Source: Sphingopyxis fribergensis (GTDB lineage Bacteria > Pseudomonadota > Alphaproteobacteria > Sphingomonadales > Sphingomonadaceae). Taken from it: 64,000 nucleotides of DNA. The stretch lies in NCBI RefSeq assembly GCF_000803645.1, contig NZ_CP009122.1:4564501-4628500 (forward strand), read 5' to 3'. Below are positions 7,867 to 16,725 of the stretch, piece after piece (the stretch's first letter is position 1; each line of letters starts with the position of its first letter). The translations under genes were made by a program, and so were the position numbers. Under the pieces are notes generated by a model. The model saw only the letters and a list, made by a program, of their open reading frames with translations, was not told the origin of the DNA and ran no database searches.

Positions 7867-9972
7867 CTACCGCTTCTTTTTTTCCCAGTTCTTCTTCATT
7901 TCCGTCCAACGCTCGGCTTCATCGCGCTCTCGCGGGTCGGTCGGAAGCCGACCTGCGAGCCAGAAGTCGAACCATTGCAGGTTTCGGCGGTACACAGCCA
8001 ACCGATGTGCTGGCTGCGACTTGATGTGATCCTCGCCAGGAAAAATATACAGGTCGCTCGGGATTCCGGCCTGTGTCAGCGCGGTGTGGCTCGCCACCAT
8101 GGCCAGATATTCTTTGTCAGCGGCCTGGAAGAGCATAGGAAATTTCACACTCTTTGCTTGCTCTACCAGCGATATCTGGGACCAGAAGTGAGGCCTATTG
8201 TCGATGAGCCGTGGCCATCCACCGTCATGATAGCTTTGTGCGACGATCGGTCCAAGAAACGCATCCTGGATCGGTTCCCACCCGCAGCCGGATACAGAAC
8301 CCGCAGTGAAAAGCGGGCTATGGATCGCGGCGAACTGCACCGTTGTGCAGCCATCGCTCAGTCCGGTGATTCCAATACGTTTCGGATCGATGAAGCCTCG
8401 ATCGATCAAGGACTGGGCGGCAGTCTCGATCGCAGAGAGTATGTTCCGGCGCCCCGCAAAATCATGGTTGAATGCCGCCGTCAGAGCCTCCGACGATTCC
8501 TGTCTGCCGACGACATCCTCATAAGTCAGGTTGTCGACAACCAGTACGAAATACCCGCGATTGGCAAATGCCTGAATCGGAACTTCGTCTCCGATTCCAC
8601 CGCGAAGAAACCCCTTCGTCCGATACTGAACGATCACAAGGGGATATCGATGTTCGGCGCTGAAAGCGACGGGGTAAACCAGATCCCCATAGAACGGGAC
8701 GCCGAAGCCGTTACGCCAATTGATGCGTTCAACCTTGCCCATAATCAGCCGGGAAAATTCTGGATTGGGGTCGAATATCTTCCGCTCTTTGTTGCGATCC
8801 GGTTCCAACATCACAAAATGTCTTGGCTCTCGCGATCGTTCGCGCAGGCACAAGAGGTCATTATCCAGCGGCTGGCATTCAACCAGATCGTCGCTCGTGA
8901 GGTAGATGCGTCGGGCCGCCTGACTACCGGGACGCCATTCATAAATCGCAGACAGGCTATTCGCCCAGCCTTCCTTCCGCGTGAAGCGAAGCCGTTTGCC
9001 GTCACCAGACCACCAAAATGAAACCGACCTATCGATTCGGCAAAGGTCTACTGGGCATGGCAGGCGACGTCCTGTGGGCGTCTCTGCGATCACGCGGTAG
9101 TCTGGTGGATATACCGACGTATTGGCCGGCTCGGCATAGGCATTCCAACCAGCTGGGCTTGCTGAATAAGCAATTTTGTCAGCAGACAGTGACCCGAAGC
9201 GGATGATCTCCGAAGGAGAAGCGGGGCGCTCTAGACCACTATCCAGATTCACACTGATATAGTGCCGCTCTGCGTTAGGTGTTTGGGGCCGAGCTCCACG
9301 GACGGGGAATGCCCTTTCGTCGTATCGCCACCCCGAGAGACCCTCTTGATCGATAGCAGCGCGCATTGCGTCAAGACCGGGGCGCGCCGCGAAAATTATA
9401 TCGCGCCCGTCCGGCGATATCCGGAAATCATCGACGTCCACGGGTGCGTCGGTGATCTGCCTTACATCTCCGTTAGCGATGTTAGCACGCCAGATTTGTG
9501 TCCTGCCTCCCACCCGTTTGAGATAGGCAACCCACCGTCCGTCGGGAGCCCAGCGCGGGGTCACCGGTGCGGCTGAGCCGATCGGAAATGCCGCCCAACC
9601 ATATCTTGCCGGCTCGTCCCGGATTAGCTCTTCGCCAACGTCGAGCAGTTTCGGCTTAGCGCCCGGCGTGAGCGGAAGGACTACAATAGCAATGCAATAC
9701 CGGTTCTGCCTCGGATCTCCCCGATGGAGTTGAAAGGCGACTGAACGATGGTCGGGAGAGAATGCGAACAGCGGACGTGAGCGATCAGGGCGGGGCGCAG
9801 GCCCGATATCCCTCAGGCTGGCTAATGCCTCGGGGGTGACCGGACCCGTGGCACCGTGCACGAAATCCGTCTTTGGAAGCGTTTCGCACCCGTCTTCAGC
9901 CAATGCCGGTTGACCGATGGCGCACAAAACCGGCGCCGCCAGCAGACGCACGCTCTTAAGGCATTGGCGCAT
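7867..9972 (-). CDS. Atxe2-type lasso-peptide isopeptidase (S9/prolyl oligopeptidase fold)
   Basis: 701 residues with signal peptide (about 1-25), an N-terminal propeller-like part with WAPDGRWVAYL and ISPDGRDIIF repeats, and a C-terminal alpha/beta-hydrolase. The nucleophile elbow is GLSDGC (Ser539) rather than the GxSxGG usual in S9 enzymes. Glu621 (ADKEYL) occupies the acid position and His649 (GEDHI) completes the triad. Spacings of 82 and 110 residues from Ser to Glu and His match, from memory, the Ser-Glu-His triad of Atxe2, which cuts the isopeptide bond of astexin lasso peptides. It follows the receptor stop by one base, so it is the last gene of the sigma-FecR-receptor cassette. No lasso precursor, cyclase or leader-peptidase gene is seen nearby. 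The exact substrate is unknown; a non-lasso peptidase remains possible. Confidence 0.78.
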   Translation of the reverse strand: MRQCLKSVRLLAAPVLCAIGQPALAEDGCETLPKTDFVHGATGPVTPEALASLRDIGPAPRPDRSRPLFAFSPDHRSVAFQLHRGDPRQNRYCIAIVVLPLTPGAKPKLLDVGEELIRDEPARYGWAAFPIGSAAPVTPRWAPDGRWVAYLKRVGGRTQIWRANIANGDVRQITDAPVDVDDFRISPDGRDIIFAARPGLDAMRAAIDQEGLSGWRYDERAFPVRGARPQTPNAERHYISVNLDSGLERPASPSEIIRFGSLSADKIAYSASPAGWNAYAEPANTSVYPPDYRVIAETPTGRRLPCPVDLCRIDRSVSFWWSGDGKRLRFTRKEGWANSLSAIYEWRPGSQAARRIYLTSDDLVECQPLDNDLLCLRERSREPRHFVMLEPDRNKERKIFDPNPEFSRLIMGKVERINWRNGFGVPFYGDLVYPVAFSAEHRYPLVIVQYRTKGFLRGGIGDEVPIQAFANRGYFVLVVDNLTYEDVVGRQESSEALTAAFNHDFAGRRNILSAIETAAQSLIDRGFIDPKRIGITGLSDGCTTVQFAAIHSPLFTAGSVSGCGWEPIQDAFLGPIVAQSYHDGGWPRLIDNRPHFWSQISLVEQAKSVKFPMLFQAADKEYLAMVASHTALTQAGIPSDLYIFPGEDHIKSQPAHRLAVYRRNLQWFDFWLAGRLPTDPRERDEAERWTEMKKNWEKKKR

Positions 9973-9973
9973 T

Positions 9974-12580
9974 TCACCACTTCTTCGTCAGGGTTAGATT
10001 GATGACCCGACCGTAAAGTGAGTGATTTGTCGAATCGGCCTGTACTTCGGCGGCATAGGTGGCCCGAATTTTTTCGGGCTTGGCGTTGAATAGATTCTGA
10101 ACTCCGACCTGCCATTCGACATTGGAAAACAGCCCGCTATTCGGTGCGCTGCGGATCGTCGCCACCGCGTCGAGTGTCGTGAATGAGCCAACCTTGACCG
10201 TTGGCGAAAGACGGTTGTCTTCCGTTGTTCCAACATAGGTGGCTGTGGCGGACAAGACTACATTATCCCCCTGCCAGCTTGCCCCCAGTCGTCCACGCCA
10301 ATGCGGGGGAGTAAAGATGATTCCTGCCTGATCTACCAGTGGTAGGCCGGGTGCGATTTCCCGGGTGCTGTCGAGATAACTGGCCGATCCCTTTAATGAA
10401 AGTTGACCATATTCCCCCAAGTCTCGACGATAGCTGACAGAAAAATCGACCCCCTCCAGATTCTGTACGGCAATATTCTGCAGATAGTTCCGGAAGATTG
10501 CCGAAACGGCATCGGGATTGAAAGCGCCGGTTGTCAAATTGGTAAATACGCCTGTTATGCCGTCAATGGCAGACAGGACGTCTGACGAACCCGGATCTAA
10601 CTGTATGAATTCGCTGTAAACGGGCTGGAATGCTCTCCCGGATGAGGCAACTGGAGCCGCGACGCGGTTCCTGTAGCGGATATTGAAGTATCCGATCTCC
10701 GCTTTGAAACCGTCCAAAAATGCGGGCGTGAGCTGGACTGAGGCTGTCCATGTCGTCGCGCGCTCTGGCGCCAAATCCGGGTTGCCGCCAAATAGGTACA
10801 GCACCGGAAGGTTCGTTGGGGGCAAGGGATTATATCGCGAGCTCGGAACGAGCTGGGCGTTGGTTAACTGACCGGTCTGATACAGGTTGGGAACCTTGAA
10901 CGATTTGCCCCAGCTTCCCTTGAATTCGATACCCTCGTACGGCGAATAGACTAGGCCAAGCTTGGGCGTGGTCACGCGATTGATATCATGATGGTCCTCA
11001 TATCGAAGGGCCCCGATAATATGCAGCTTGTTTACGAAGCTGATGTCATTTGTTGGCGCCACCAGTGGCAAGGAGAGTTCGCCATAGCCGAACGCCACGT
11101 CCCGGCTTTCCGTGAGCGCTTCGGTCGTTCTCTCAACGCCACCGACTACGGCTCGTGAATCGATGGTCAGCTTGTTGGAGCGATATCCAACTCCGACTGC
11201 TAGCCTTGCCTCGCCGCCCGGCAAGGAGAATAGCGATCCTTCGGCGCTGAGTTCGACCGACTTCAGTTCGTTGCTGTATTTCGGCAGTGCGCGGTAGGTT
11301 TCATTGCCCGCCGTAAATACGCGTGTGACAACGTCGGTATCGCTCTTGCTGTACGTTCCGGACAAGCGGGCATTCCAACCCGATGGTAGTTCAATTTTCA
11401 GCGCCGGGGATACAGACCAGCTATCCGCTTTCGATTCAACGACACTTCCCTGCGCATAACAGCTCGACGCAACGACGGCGATCAAGCATCGCGACGTGGA
11501 GCGATGCATATAGTGACCGTCAAACTCAAAGCTGATCGCATCGGTAATGGCCTGACGCCCCGCCGTTACGAGACTGATCTGGTCCTGCGCGGGTATCAGG
11601 GTTGCGTCGGGAGCGACGTTGCCCGTGTAAGAACGCTGACGCGCAGTGATTTCGGAAGAATCCTGATAATCGGCCGCCAGCATGAAGCCTCCGCTCCGCC
11701 AGGATGAGCCTGCAACGATGTTATACTGCCGCGTAACCGCACCGCCATCGGTCGCCGCTCCCAGCCTTGCAGACGTGATGATGCTGTCGATGTCCCGGCG
11801 CAGGGTGATGTTGGCAACACCGGCAACGGCGTCCGATCCGTAGAGCGCCGATGCACCATCGGCGACGACGTCAATCCGCTCGATCGCAGCGAGCGGGATA
11901 GCCGAAATGTCGATTCCCTGGCTGATTGCATCGAAGGCGACCCGATGGCCATTTATCAATGTCAGCGATGCATCCGGCCCCAGACCACGCAAATTGAGTG
12001 CCGACGAACCGGACACGTTGGTGAACCCTCCTTGGCCGGACGCCGAAATGGTCGGATTCTGGCCCCCGGCGAAGTTCTGGGGCAGGTCGCGGATGATTTG
12101 CCCGAGATCGGTCTGGCCAGACTGTCTTGCGTCCTCGCGCGTGATCGAGGTGACGGGCGAAATGGACGGGGCTCCCCGAATGTGCGATCCTGTTACGACA
12201 ATTTCGGCGCTGTCCTCACTCGAGCCAGAAGTGCTCGCCTCGGCGCTACTGGCTGGCGACAATTGCGTCACAGCCGGCGCCGGCACCACCATGAATGTGC
12301 GTGGACCCGTCGAACGGACCACAAGACCAGTTCCTACAAGAAGCTTCGAAAGGGCATCGCTTACCGACATGGAGCCCCGGACCTCGTTCGTGCGTAGACC
12401 CGTCGTGTAGCGCCGGGCCGCAACGATCTGGATATCCGCTTGTCGGCCAAGAGCGGCAATTCCCGCATCTGCCGCTTGCGCGGGAACATTGAAAGTTCGT
12501 GTCTGCGCGTTAGCGGGGGCAGGCATCACCGCTATTAATGCGGCGGAGGCTAGAAAAATGGCATTGCGACTTCCGGTCAT
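9974..12580 (-). CDS. STN-type TonB-dependent receptor, isopeptidase cassette
   Basis: 868 residues: signal peptide (1-25, ending APANA), STN domain (about 28-98), TonB box EIVVTGSHIR at about 126-135, plug (about 140-250, LNLRGLGPDASLTLINGHR and YGSDAVAGVANI), and a barrel that ends in the aromatic tail LTLTKKW. The STN domain and the FecI/FecR pair upstream point to ligand-dependent transcriptional signalling. Coupling to an Atxe2-like isopeptidase suggests that the ligand is a peptide, perhaps a lasso peptide; this is inference. Sphingomonad receptors of this 'LNLRGLG' type often belong to the broad group annotated as OAR/CirA-like, so sequence alone does not fix the substrate. Base composition looks less GC-rich than the core region to the right. 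Confidence 0.87.
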   Translation of the reverse strand: MTGSRNAIFLASAALIAVMPAPANAQTRTFNVPAQAADAGIAALGRQADIQIVAARRYTTGLRTNEVRGSMSVSDALSKLLVGTGLVVRSTGPRTFMVVPAPAVTQLSPASSAEASTSGSSEDSAEIVVTGSHIRGAPSISPVTSITREDARQSGQTDLGQIIRDLPQNFAGGQNPTISASGQGGFTNVSGSSALNLRGLGPDASLTLINGHRVAFDAISQGIDISAIPLAAIERIDVVADGASALYGSDAVAGVANITLRRDIDSIITSARLGAATDGGAVTRQYNIVAGSSWRSGGFMLAADYQDSSEITARQRSYTGNVAPDATLIPAQDQISLVTAGRQAITDAISFEFDGHYMHRSTSRCLIAVVASSCYAQGSVVESKADSWSVSPALKIELPSGWNARLSGTYSKSDTDVVTRVFTAGNETYRALPKYSNELKSVELSAEGSLFSLPGGEARLAVGVGYRSNKLTIDSRAVVGGVERTTEALTESRDVAFGYGELSLPLVAPTNDISFVNKLHIIGALRYEDHHDINRVTTPKLGLVYSPYEGIEFKGSWGKSFKVPNLYQTGQLTNAQLVPSSRYNPLPPTNLPVLYLFGGNPDLAPERATTWTASVQLTPAFLDGFKAEIGYFNIRYRNRVAAPVASSGRAFQPVYSEFIQLDPGSSDVLSAIDGITGVFTNLTTGAFNPDAVSAIFRNYLQNIAVQNLEGVDFSVSYRRDLGEYGQLSLKGSASYLDSTREIAPGLPLVDQAGIIFTPPHWRGRLGASWQGDNVVLSATATYVGTTEDNRLSPTVKVGSFTTLDAVATIRSAPNSGLFSNVEWQVGVQNLFNAKPEKIRATYAAEVQADSTNHSLYGRVINLTLTKKW

Positions 12581-12677
12581 CTAATTCCCCCTGACAGATC
12601 CGGATCAATACGATCCGATCAAGGAAAAGGAGACCTTGGCAAGACGATTCCTTATTCTGGTACGATCATTTTTTGCG

Positions 12678-13625
12678 TCAGTGCGGCAGAATCCGAATTT
12701 CGTTGGAATTTGCGATATCGACCGAACGCGAAAAACTGCCGGCAATTACGCGAGCAAAGCCCTCAGGATCATTGGTCTGAAAAACGCCGTCAATCCGTTC
12801 AGCCGCAAGGATCGGATCACCCAGCACAATCTGACGCCGATTGTAGCGGTTCATTTCTGCAATGGCCGCGTCAACGCGTGTACCGGCCAAATCGATCTTG
12901 CCCGATCGCCAGGCAAGCGCTCGTTCGATCACCTGTTCTTCCGACGATCGGCCATCTACCGAGCCATTGTTTCTGATCCGGATTTTCGAGCCTGCGGGCA
13001 ATCGTACGCTTTTCGTTCTGGTTCCGACCGCCCACGCCTCTACCACGCCTTCGCTTACAAGAATTTCAGCGCCGTCGCCGCGGCGGCGTACCGAGAACGC
13101 CGTCCCAACTGCGCGCACGCGGACTTCGCCCGCTTCGACAATAAAGGGGCGCTGCGGGTCCTTGGTAACTTGAAACCATGCTTCGCCTTTTTCGATCTTG
13201 ATCCGACGTTCGTTCTCCACAATCTTGACGTCGAGCTTGCTGTCGGTGTTTATCGCGGCGATCGAACCGTCGGTCAGAGCAACTCTGCGGGTTTCTCCAA
13301 CGTCCGTTGCATAGCCCATATCCGAATTGAACAGATAGAGACTACCGACGACGGAGGCGGCGAGAGCTCCCCCCGTGCCGAGCAGAAATTTTCGCCGGTC
13401 AAACCGGCGAGCTGAGCCGCGAGGCTCGTCCTGCAATTCCGAGCGGTCCAAAGCGATCACCGTCCATAGTGCCTGCGCGTGAACAAGCGCGCCCTCGTGC
13501 TGCTCGTCTTCCCTCAACCACTTTCCAAGTTGCTCGTCATCTGCATTGCTCCAAATGCCGGTGTCCATCCGCGCAACCCATTCGGCTGCCATCTCATCGA
13601 CTGATTTTCGTGCCGACTGGGTCAT
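12678..13625 (-). CDS. FecR-type anti-sigma regulator, isopeptidase cassette
   Basis: 315 residues. An N-terminal DUF4880 segment (DEMAAEWVARMDTGIW, LGKWLREDEQHEGALVHAQ) is followed by a hydrophobic span at about 86-104 (LLGTGGALAASVVGSLYLF), the FecR domain (VALTDGSIAAINTDSKLDV, KGEAWFQVTKDPQRPF) and a C-terminal segment ending SNEIRILPH. The ATG overlaps the stop of the upstream sigma gene by an ATGA junction, so the two are probably translationally coupled. The receptor gene follows after 97 bp. Expected role: hold the ECF sigma factor until the STN receptor binds its ligand. Confidence 0.92.
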   Translation of the reverse strand: MTQSARKSVDEMAAEWVARMDTGIWSNADDEQLGKWLREDEQHEGALVHAQALWTVIALDRSELQDEPRGSARRFDRRKFLLGTGGALAASVVGSLYLFNSDMGYATDVGETRRVALTDGSIAAINTDSKLDVKIVENERRIKIEKGEAWFQVTKDPQRPFIVEAGEVRVRAVGTAFSVRRRGDGAEILVSEGVVEAWAVGTRTKSVRLPAGSKIRIRNNGSVDGRSSEEQVIERALAWRSGKIDLAGTRVDAAIAEMNRYNRRQIVLGDPILAAERIDGVFQTNDPEGFARVIAGSFSRSVDIANSNEIRILPH

Positions 13626-14242
13626 GCCCGTCCGCTCCCTTTCCCAAATCTTTTTAGCGCATCAGTGGCCAGTTCCTCCTCGCGCCGCCAAGCAGCGCGA
13701 AGCTGGCGCACACCCAGCTGAACGTCATTCTCTACGATCGACTCGGTCACCCCGAGCGTCGCTGCAATTTCGCGTTGCGACAGGCCGTCGAACTTTCTCA
13801 TTTCCACGATTCGACGGCAGCGCTCGGGCAGTTCTTTAAGTAGTCCCTTGAGCCGATCCATCGCCAAAAGGCCCGAGACGGTCGCCTCAGGCGACGGCGC
13901 ATCGTCGATAACGGTGTCGTGAATTGAGCCGACCGTATCGATCGGGACGACCTTTGCTCTCCTCCGCATCCGAACCATCAGATTTTTCGCCATTGCGAAG
14001 AAATATATGTCGGGCCGTTCGATATGATCGACAGTCTCGAGCATCGCAAACCGGCAGTAACAGTCCTGTATCAGCTCATCGATCTCTTCGGGAGACGCTC
14101 GCGAACCCCTAAGCCATGCGCGCACGAACGGCTCATGGGGAATGACTTTATGGGCTACCCACGTTGCGCGCGCTCGCAAGCGTTCATGGTTTGAAAGTCT
14201 TCTCGTATTGTATCTCCTGGCCGGCTTAGCAGATGACGCCAT
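13622..14242 (-). CDS. ECF sigma factor (FecI-type), isopeptidase cassette
   Basis: 206 residues. Region 2: FVRAWLRGSRASPEEIDELIQDCYCRFA with IERPDIYFFAMAKNLMVRMRRR. Region 4: LPERCRRIVEMRKFDGLSQREIAATLG and VENDVQLGVRQL. It heads the leftward cassette and diverges from the rightward sigma gene across a 762-bp intergenic region. An N-terminal basic extension of about 35 residues precedes region 2; an internal start is possible but the ATG at 14242 is the first in frame. Confidence 0.9.
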   Translation of the reverse strand: MASSAKPARRYNTRRLSNHERLRARATWVAHKVIPHEPFVRAWLRGSRASPEEIDELIQDCYCRFAMLETVDHIERPDIYFFAMAKNLMVRMRRRAKVVPIDTVGSIHDTVIDDAPSPEATVSGLLAMDRLKGLLKELPERCRRIVEMRKFDGLSQREIAATLGVTESIVENDVQLGVRQLRAAWRREEELATDALKRFGKGSGRA

Positions 14243-15004
14243 GTGATAAGAGACCCAAGCGTCAGTTTTCCTTTTTCAGGGCATGTGAATTAATTTCGTG
14301 CCGCATGCCCACGCACGAATCATCGAATTGGGCCACAGGGGCTGGTCGCTCGAGTCCGCCTAGCCGATCCGGGACGCTGATCGTTCATATAGCTCAACAC
14401 GATCGTTTTCAGGTGAACGGATGATCATGAGATGATGGCAACTATCCACACTACGTCACCGAAGCCGGATACTGTTCACCCCCACCAATGGTTGCTCGAA
14501 CTGAGCGTTGCCTTCATTCGATCTGAATTTATTGTCGAGGTCGTCAGGCATGATGCCACGCATAGCAAAAGCGGGTTAAGAATCTTCGGCGTTGCACTCG
14601 CATGTCGTAAAACCGGGCGATAGCCGCCGTCCATCATGCGATTTCTGGCAGGTCATGCCCGCCGATCATCGTCGAAAAACTGCGTCGCACTTTATACTGT
14701 CGGCTTTTTTGGCGAAGCTCGATTGCAGAGACCCATTGTTCTTCGAACTCTGCTGCGTTATTTTTTGAAGCTCTGCATATCCTTTGCCATCAGGAGTAAA
14801 TGCGCAAGATATGCCTGCTGCGGGTCAATCGAATTCCTTACACCGCGCGACCATAACAAAGCGAGACGATACAATGGATGACGCCGCAATGAATTCAACG
14901 GCACAAATGACGATCAAGCCGCGCTACCAATTCAGCCTGCCCGTTTGTCCGAGCCCGCGTCGCAGAGCCTAAGGCACGAAATCTTGGTTCCTTGAAAAAA
15001 GTGC
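14243..15004. promoter_or_regulatory. Bidirectional control region between twin ECF cassettes
   Basis: 762 bp separating the two divergent sigma genes, clearly less GC-rich than its flanks, with runs such as TTTTTTGG and TTATTTTTTG. Promoters for both cassettes must lie here or be internal. Open frames in it are short and mostly without protein character; one 32-codon frame at 14874-14972 is listed separately. I cannot assign -35/-10 boxes or operators with certainty. Confidence 0.45.
14874..14972 (+). CDS. Possible small ORF upstream of sigma gene
   Basis: 32-codon frame starting MDDAAMNSTAQM and ending LPVCPSPRRRA. A weak purine-rich stretch (GCGAGACG) lies 5-12 bases before the ATG. It stops 32 bp before the GTG of the rightward sigma gene. 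It could be a leader peptide, a small peptide ligand gene, or chance. It lacks the leader Thr at the -2 position and the core pattern (Gly or Ala start with Glu/Asp at 7-9) of lasso precursors, so I do not call it one. Confidence 0.15.
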   Translation: MDDAAMNSTAQMTIKPRYQFSLPVCPSPRRRA

Positions 15005-15670
15005 GTGGACGAAAAAATTGCGTTACCAATTATCGACCGCCGGATTGTCTTGGCCTCTTCGAACAATTGTAGCGAGGGCAGCCCCGCCTGGATGATCGAC
15101 GATGACAACCTCAATGCCTGGTTCGTGCGGGAGGTGCTCCCTCTTGAGCGGACGTTGACGTCCTACCTTCGTCGCAACTGGAGGGTGCCTGAAGACGTGG
15201 CAGAGTTGAGGCAGGACATCTACGAGAGCATACTGATCGGCGCGCGCCGGACGCTGCCGTCGAACACACGTGCCTACGTCTATACAGTCGCGCGCAACCG
15301 CCTCATTAACCATGCCAAGCGCGCGCGGATCGTGCCAATCGAGGCAATCGCCGACCTCGACAGCGTCAACCGGGGCGCAGACTTCGGCCTGTTCGAGGCC
15401 GAGCGGACGCTGACCGCCCGCGATGAGTTGCGCCGCACTAGGGAAGGCATCGACAAGCTGCCACCCAAATGCCGTGAAGTGATCCTCCTGCAGAAGGTCG
15501 ACGGCATGACCGACCGGGAGGCGGCCGAGCATCTCGGCATCGGGATCGAAACGGTCCGGCGCCAGATCAAGCTCGGGATGAAAGCTCTATTTGATCATAT
15601 GGCGGGCGGCACGGGCAAGATCGTGCGTAAGGCCTATCCCCGTCGGAGCGACCATGAGGTGGTGCCATGA
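15005..15670 (+). CDS. ECF sigma factor (FecI-type), second peptidase cassette
   Basis: 221 residues from a GTG at 15005; an ATG at 15092 (MIDDDNLN) would give a more usual FecI length of about 192 and either is possible, since neither has a strong ribosome-binding site. Region 2: WFVREVLPLERTLTSYLRRNW with PEDVAELRQDIYESI and NTRAYVYTVARNRLINHAKR. Region 4: LPPKCREVILLQKVDGMTDREAAEHLG and TVRRQIKLGMKAL. Its stop overlaps the fecR start (ATGA). It mirrors the sigma gene at 13622-14242. Confidence 0.9.
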   Translation: MDEKIALPIIDRRIVLASSNNCSEGSPAWMIDDDNLNAWFVREVLPLERTLTSYLRRNWRVPEDVAELRQDIYESILIGARRTLPSNTRAYVYTVARNRLINHAKRARIVPIEAIADLDSVNRGADFGLFEAERTLTARDELRRTREGIDKLPPKCREVILLQKVDGMTDREAAEHLGIGIETVRRQIKLGMKALFDHMAGGTGKIVRKAYPRRSDHEVVP

Positions 15671-16650
15671 AGCGGCAGGAAGCGATCGAGGACCAGGCGC
15701 TCGACTGGCTTATCCGTCGCAACGGCGAGGACTGGAGCGAGGATGAGCGGGTCAAGCTGGACACGTGGCTCGAAGAATCCATGGCGCACAAGGCGGCGTT
15801 CTGGCGGGTCGATCATCTGTGGCAGCAGGCGGACCGGATCAAGGCGCTCGGCATCGATCCGCATTCCGAGATCAAAGGACCGCAACCCGCGCGTCTGCGG
15901 TGGCCGGCCGCGATCGCGGCGAGCCTCATCGCGGCCATCGGCATTGGTGGAATCTCGCTCGGCCTGAAGTTTGTTGATTCGCCGCCGACACGAACGCAAC
16001 TGGCGCAGCCGGCACGCTTCGATACGCCAATCGGCGGCCGTCGCGTGGTCCCGCTCGTCGATGGCAGCAAGGTCGAACTCAATACGCAGACCGTCCTGCG
16101 GACCGCTGTCAACGAGACGAGGCGGGAAGTCTGGCTCGACTCCGGCGAGGCGTTCTTCGAGGTTGCGCACCGCGAGGGCGAGCCGTTCGTGATTCATGCC
16201 GGCCGCCAGACCATCACGGTCTTGGGCACGAAGTTCTCGGTCCGCCGAGATAGGGACCGGGTGATAGTCAATGTGCTCGAGGGCCGGGTCCGGGTCGATG
16301 ATGGCGACGGTCAGATGGCGCATGCAGCGATCATCACCGCGGGCGACACGGCGATCTCACGCGGCATTTCCACGCTCATCGCTCCAAGATCTGAAGAGCG
16401 TGTCGAGAACGCGCTGGCGTGGCGTGATGGCATGCTGAGCTTCGACCAGGCACCGCTGAGTGACGTAGTCGCCGAATTCAACCGCTACAATCGCACCCGG
16501 CTAGTCGTTACAGATGCGCAGGCCAGCCATATCCCGATCGGCGGCAGTTTTCAGGCGTCCAGCGTCGATTCCTTCACCCGGCTTCTGCGCGATGCCTATG
16601 GTCTCAAAATTCAGCGCGATGGCCAGACGGTGATAATCTCAAGTCAGTAG
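15667..16650 (+). CDS. FecR-type anti-sigma regulator, second peptidase cassette
   Basis: 327 residues: DUF4880 segment (QALDWLIRRNGEDWSEDERVK, AHKAAFWRVDHLWQQ), membrane span at about 79-99 (WPAAIAASLIAAIGIGGISLG), FecR domain (VPLVDGSKVELNTQTVL, LDSGEAFFEVAHREGEPF, VLGTKFSVRRD) and a C-terminal domain with FNRYNRTRLVV typical of DUF4974. Coupled to the sigma gene by ATGA overlap; the receptor starts 75 bp downstream. It should sense the STN domain of that receptor. Confidence 0.93.
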   Translation: MKRQEAIEDQALDWLIRRNGEDWSEDERVKLDTWLEESMAHKAAFWRVDHLWQQADRIKALGIDPHSEIKGPQPARLRWPAAIAASLIAAIGIGGISLGLKFVDSPPTRTQLAQPARFDTPIGGRRVVPLVDGSKVELNTQTVLRTAVNETRREVWLDSGEAFFEVAHREGEPFVIHAGRQTITVLGTKFSVRRDRDRVIVNVLEGRVRVDDGDGQMAHAAIITAGDTAISRGISTLIAPRSEERVENALAWRDGMLSFDQAPLSDVVAEFNRYNRTRLVVTDAQASHIPIGGSFQASSVDSFTRLLRDAYGLKIQRDGQTVIISSQ

Positions 16651-16725
16651 CGTTACCAAAAAAACGCCTCAGGATTGTCTTGCGCTCCCAATGGGGCAGA
16701 CAGGCTGCCCGGATAAGGGGGGTAA

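Noticed and set aside
9822..12580. Search for lasso cyclase (asparagine-synthetase-like) or leader peptidase near the isopeptidase
   Set aside because: Every long frame nearby is accounted for by the receptor, FecR, sigma or peptidase genes.
14636..14881. Possible 81-codon gene in the divergent control region
   Set aside because: Composition is not protein-like, no ribosome-binding site and no resemblance to a lasso or other peptide precursor.
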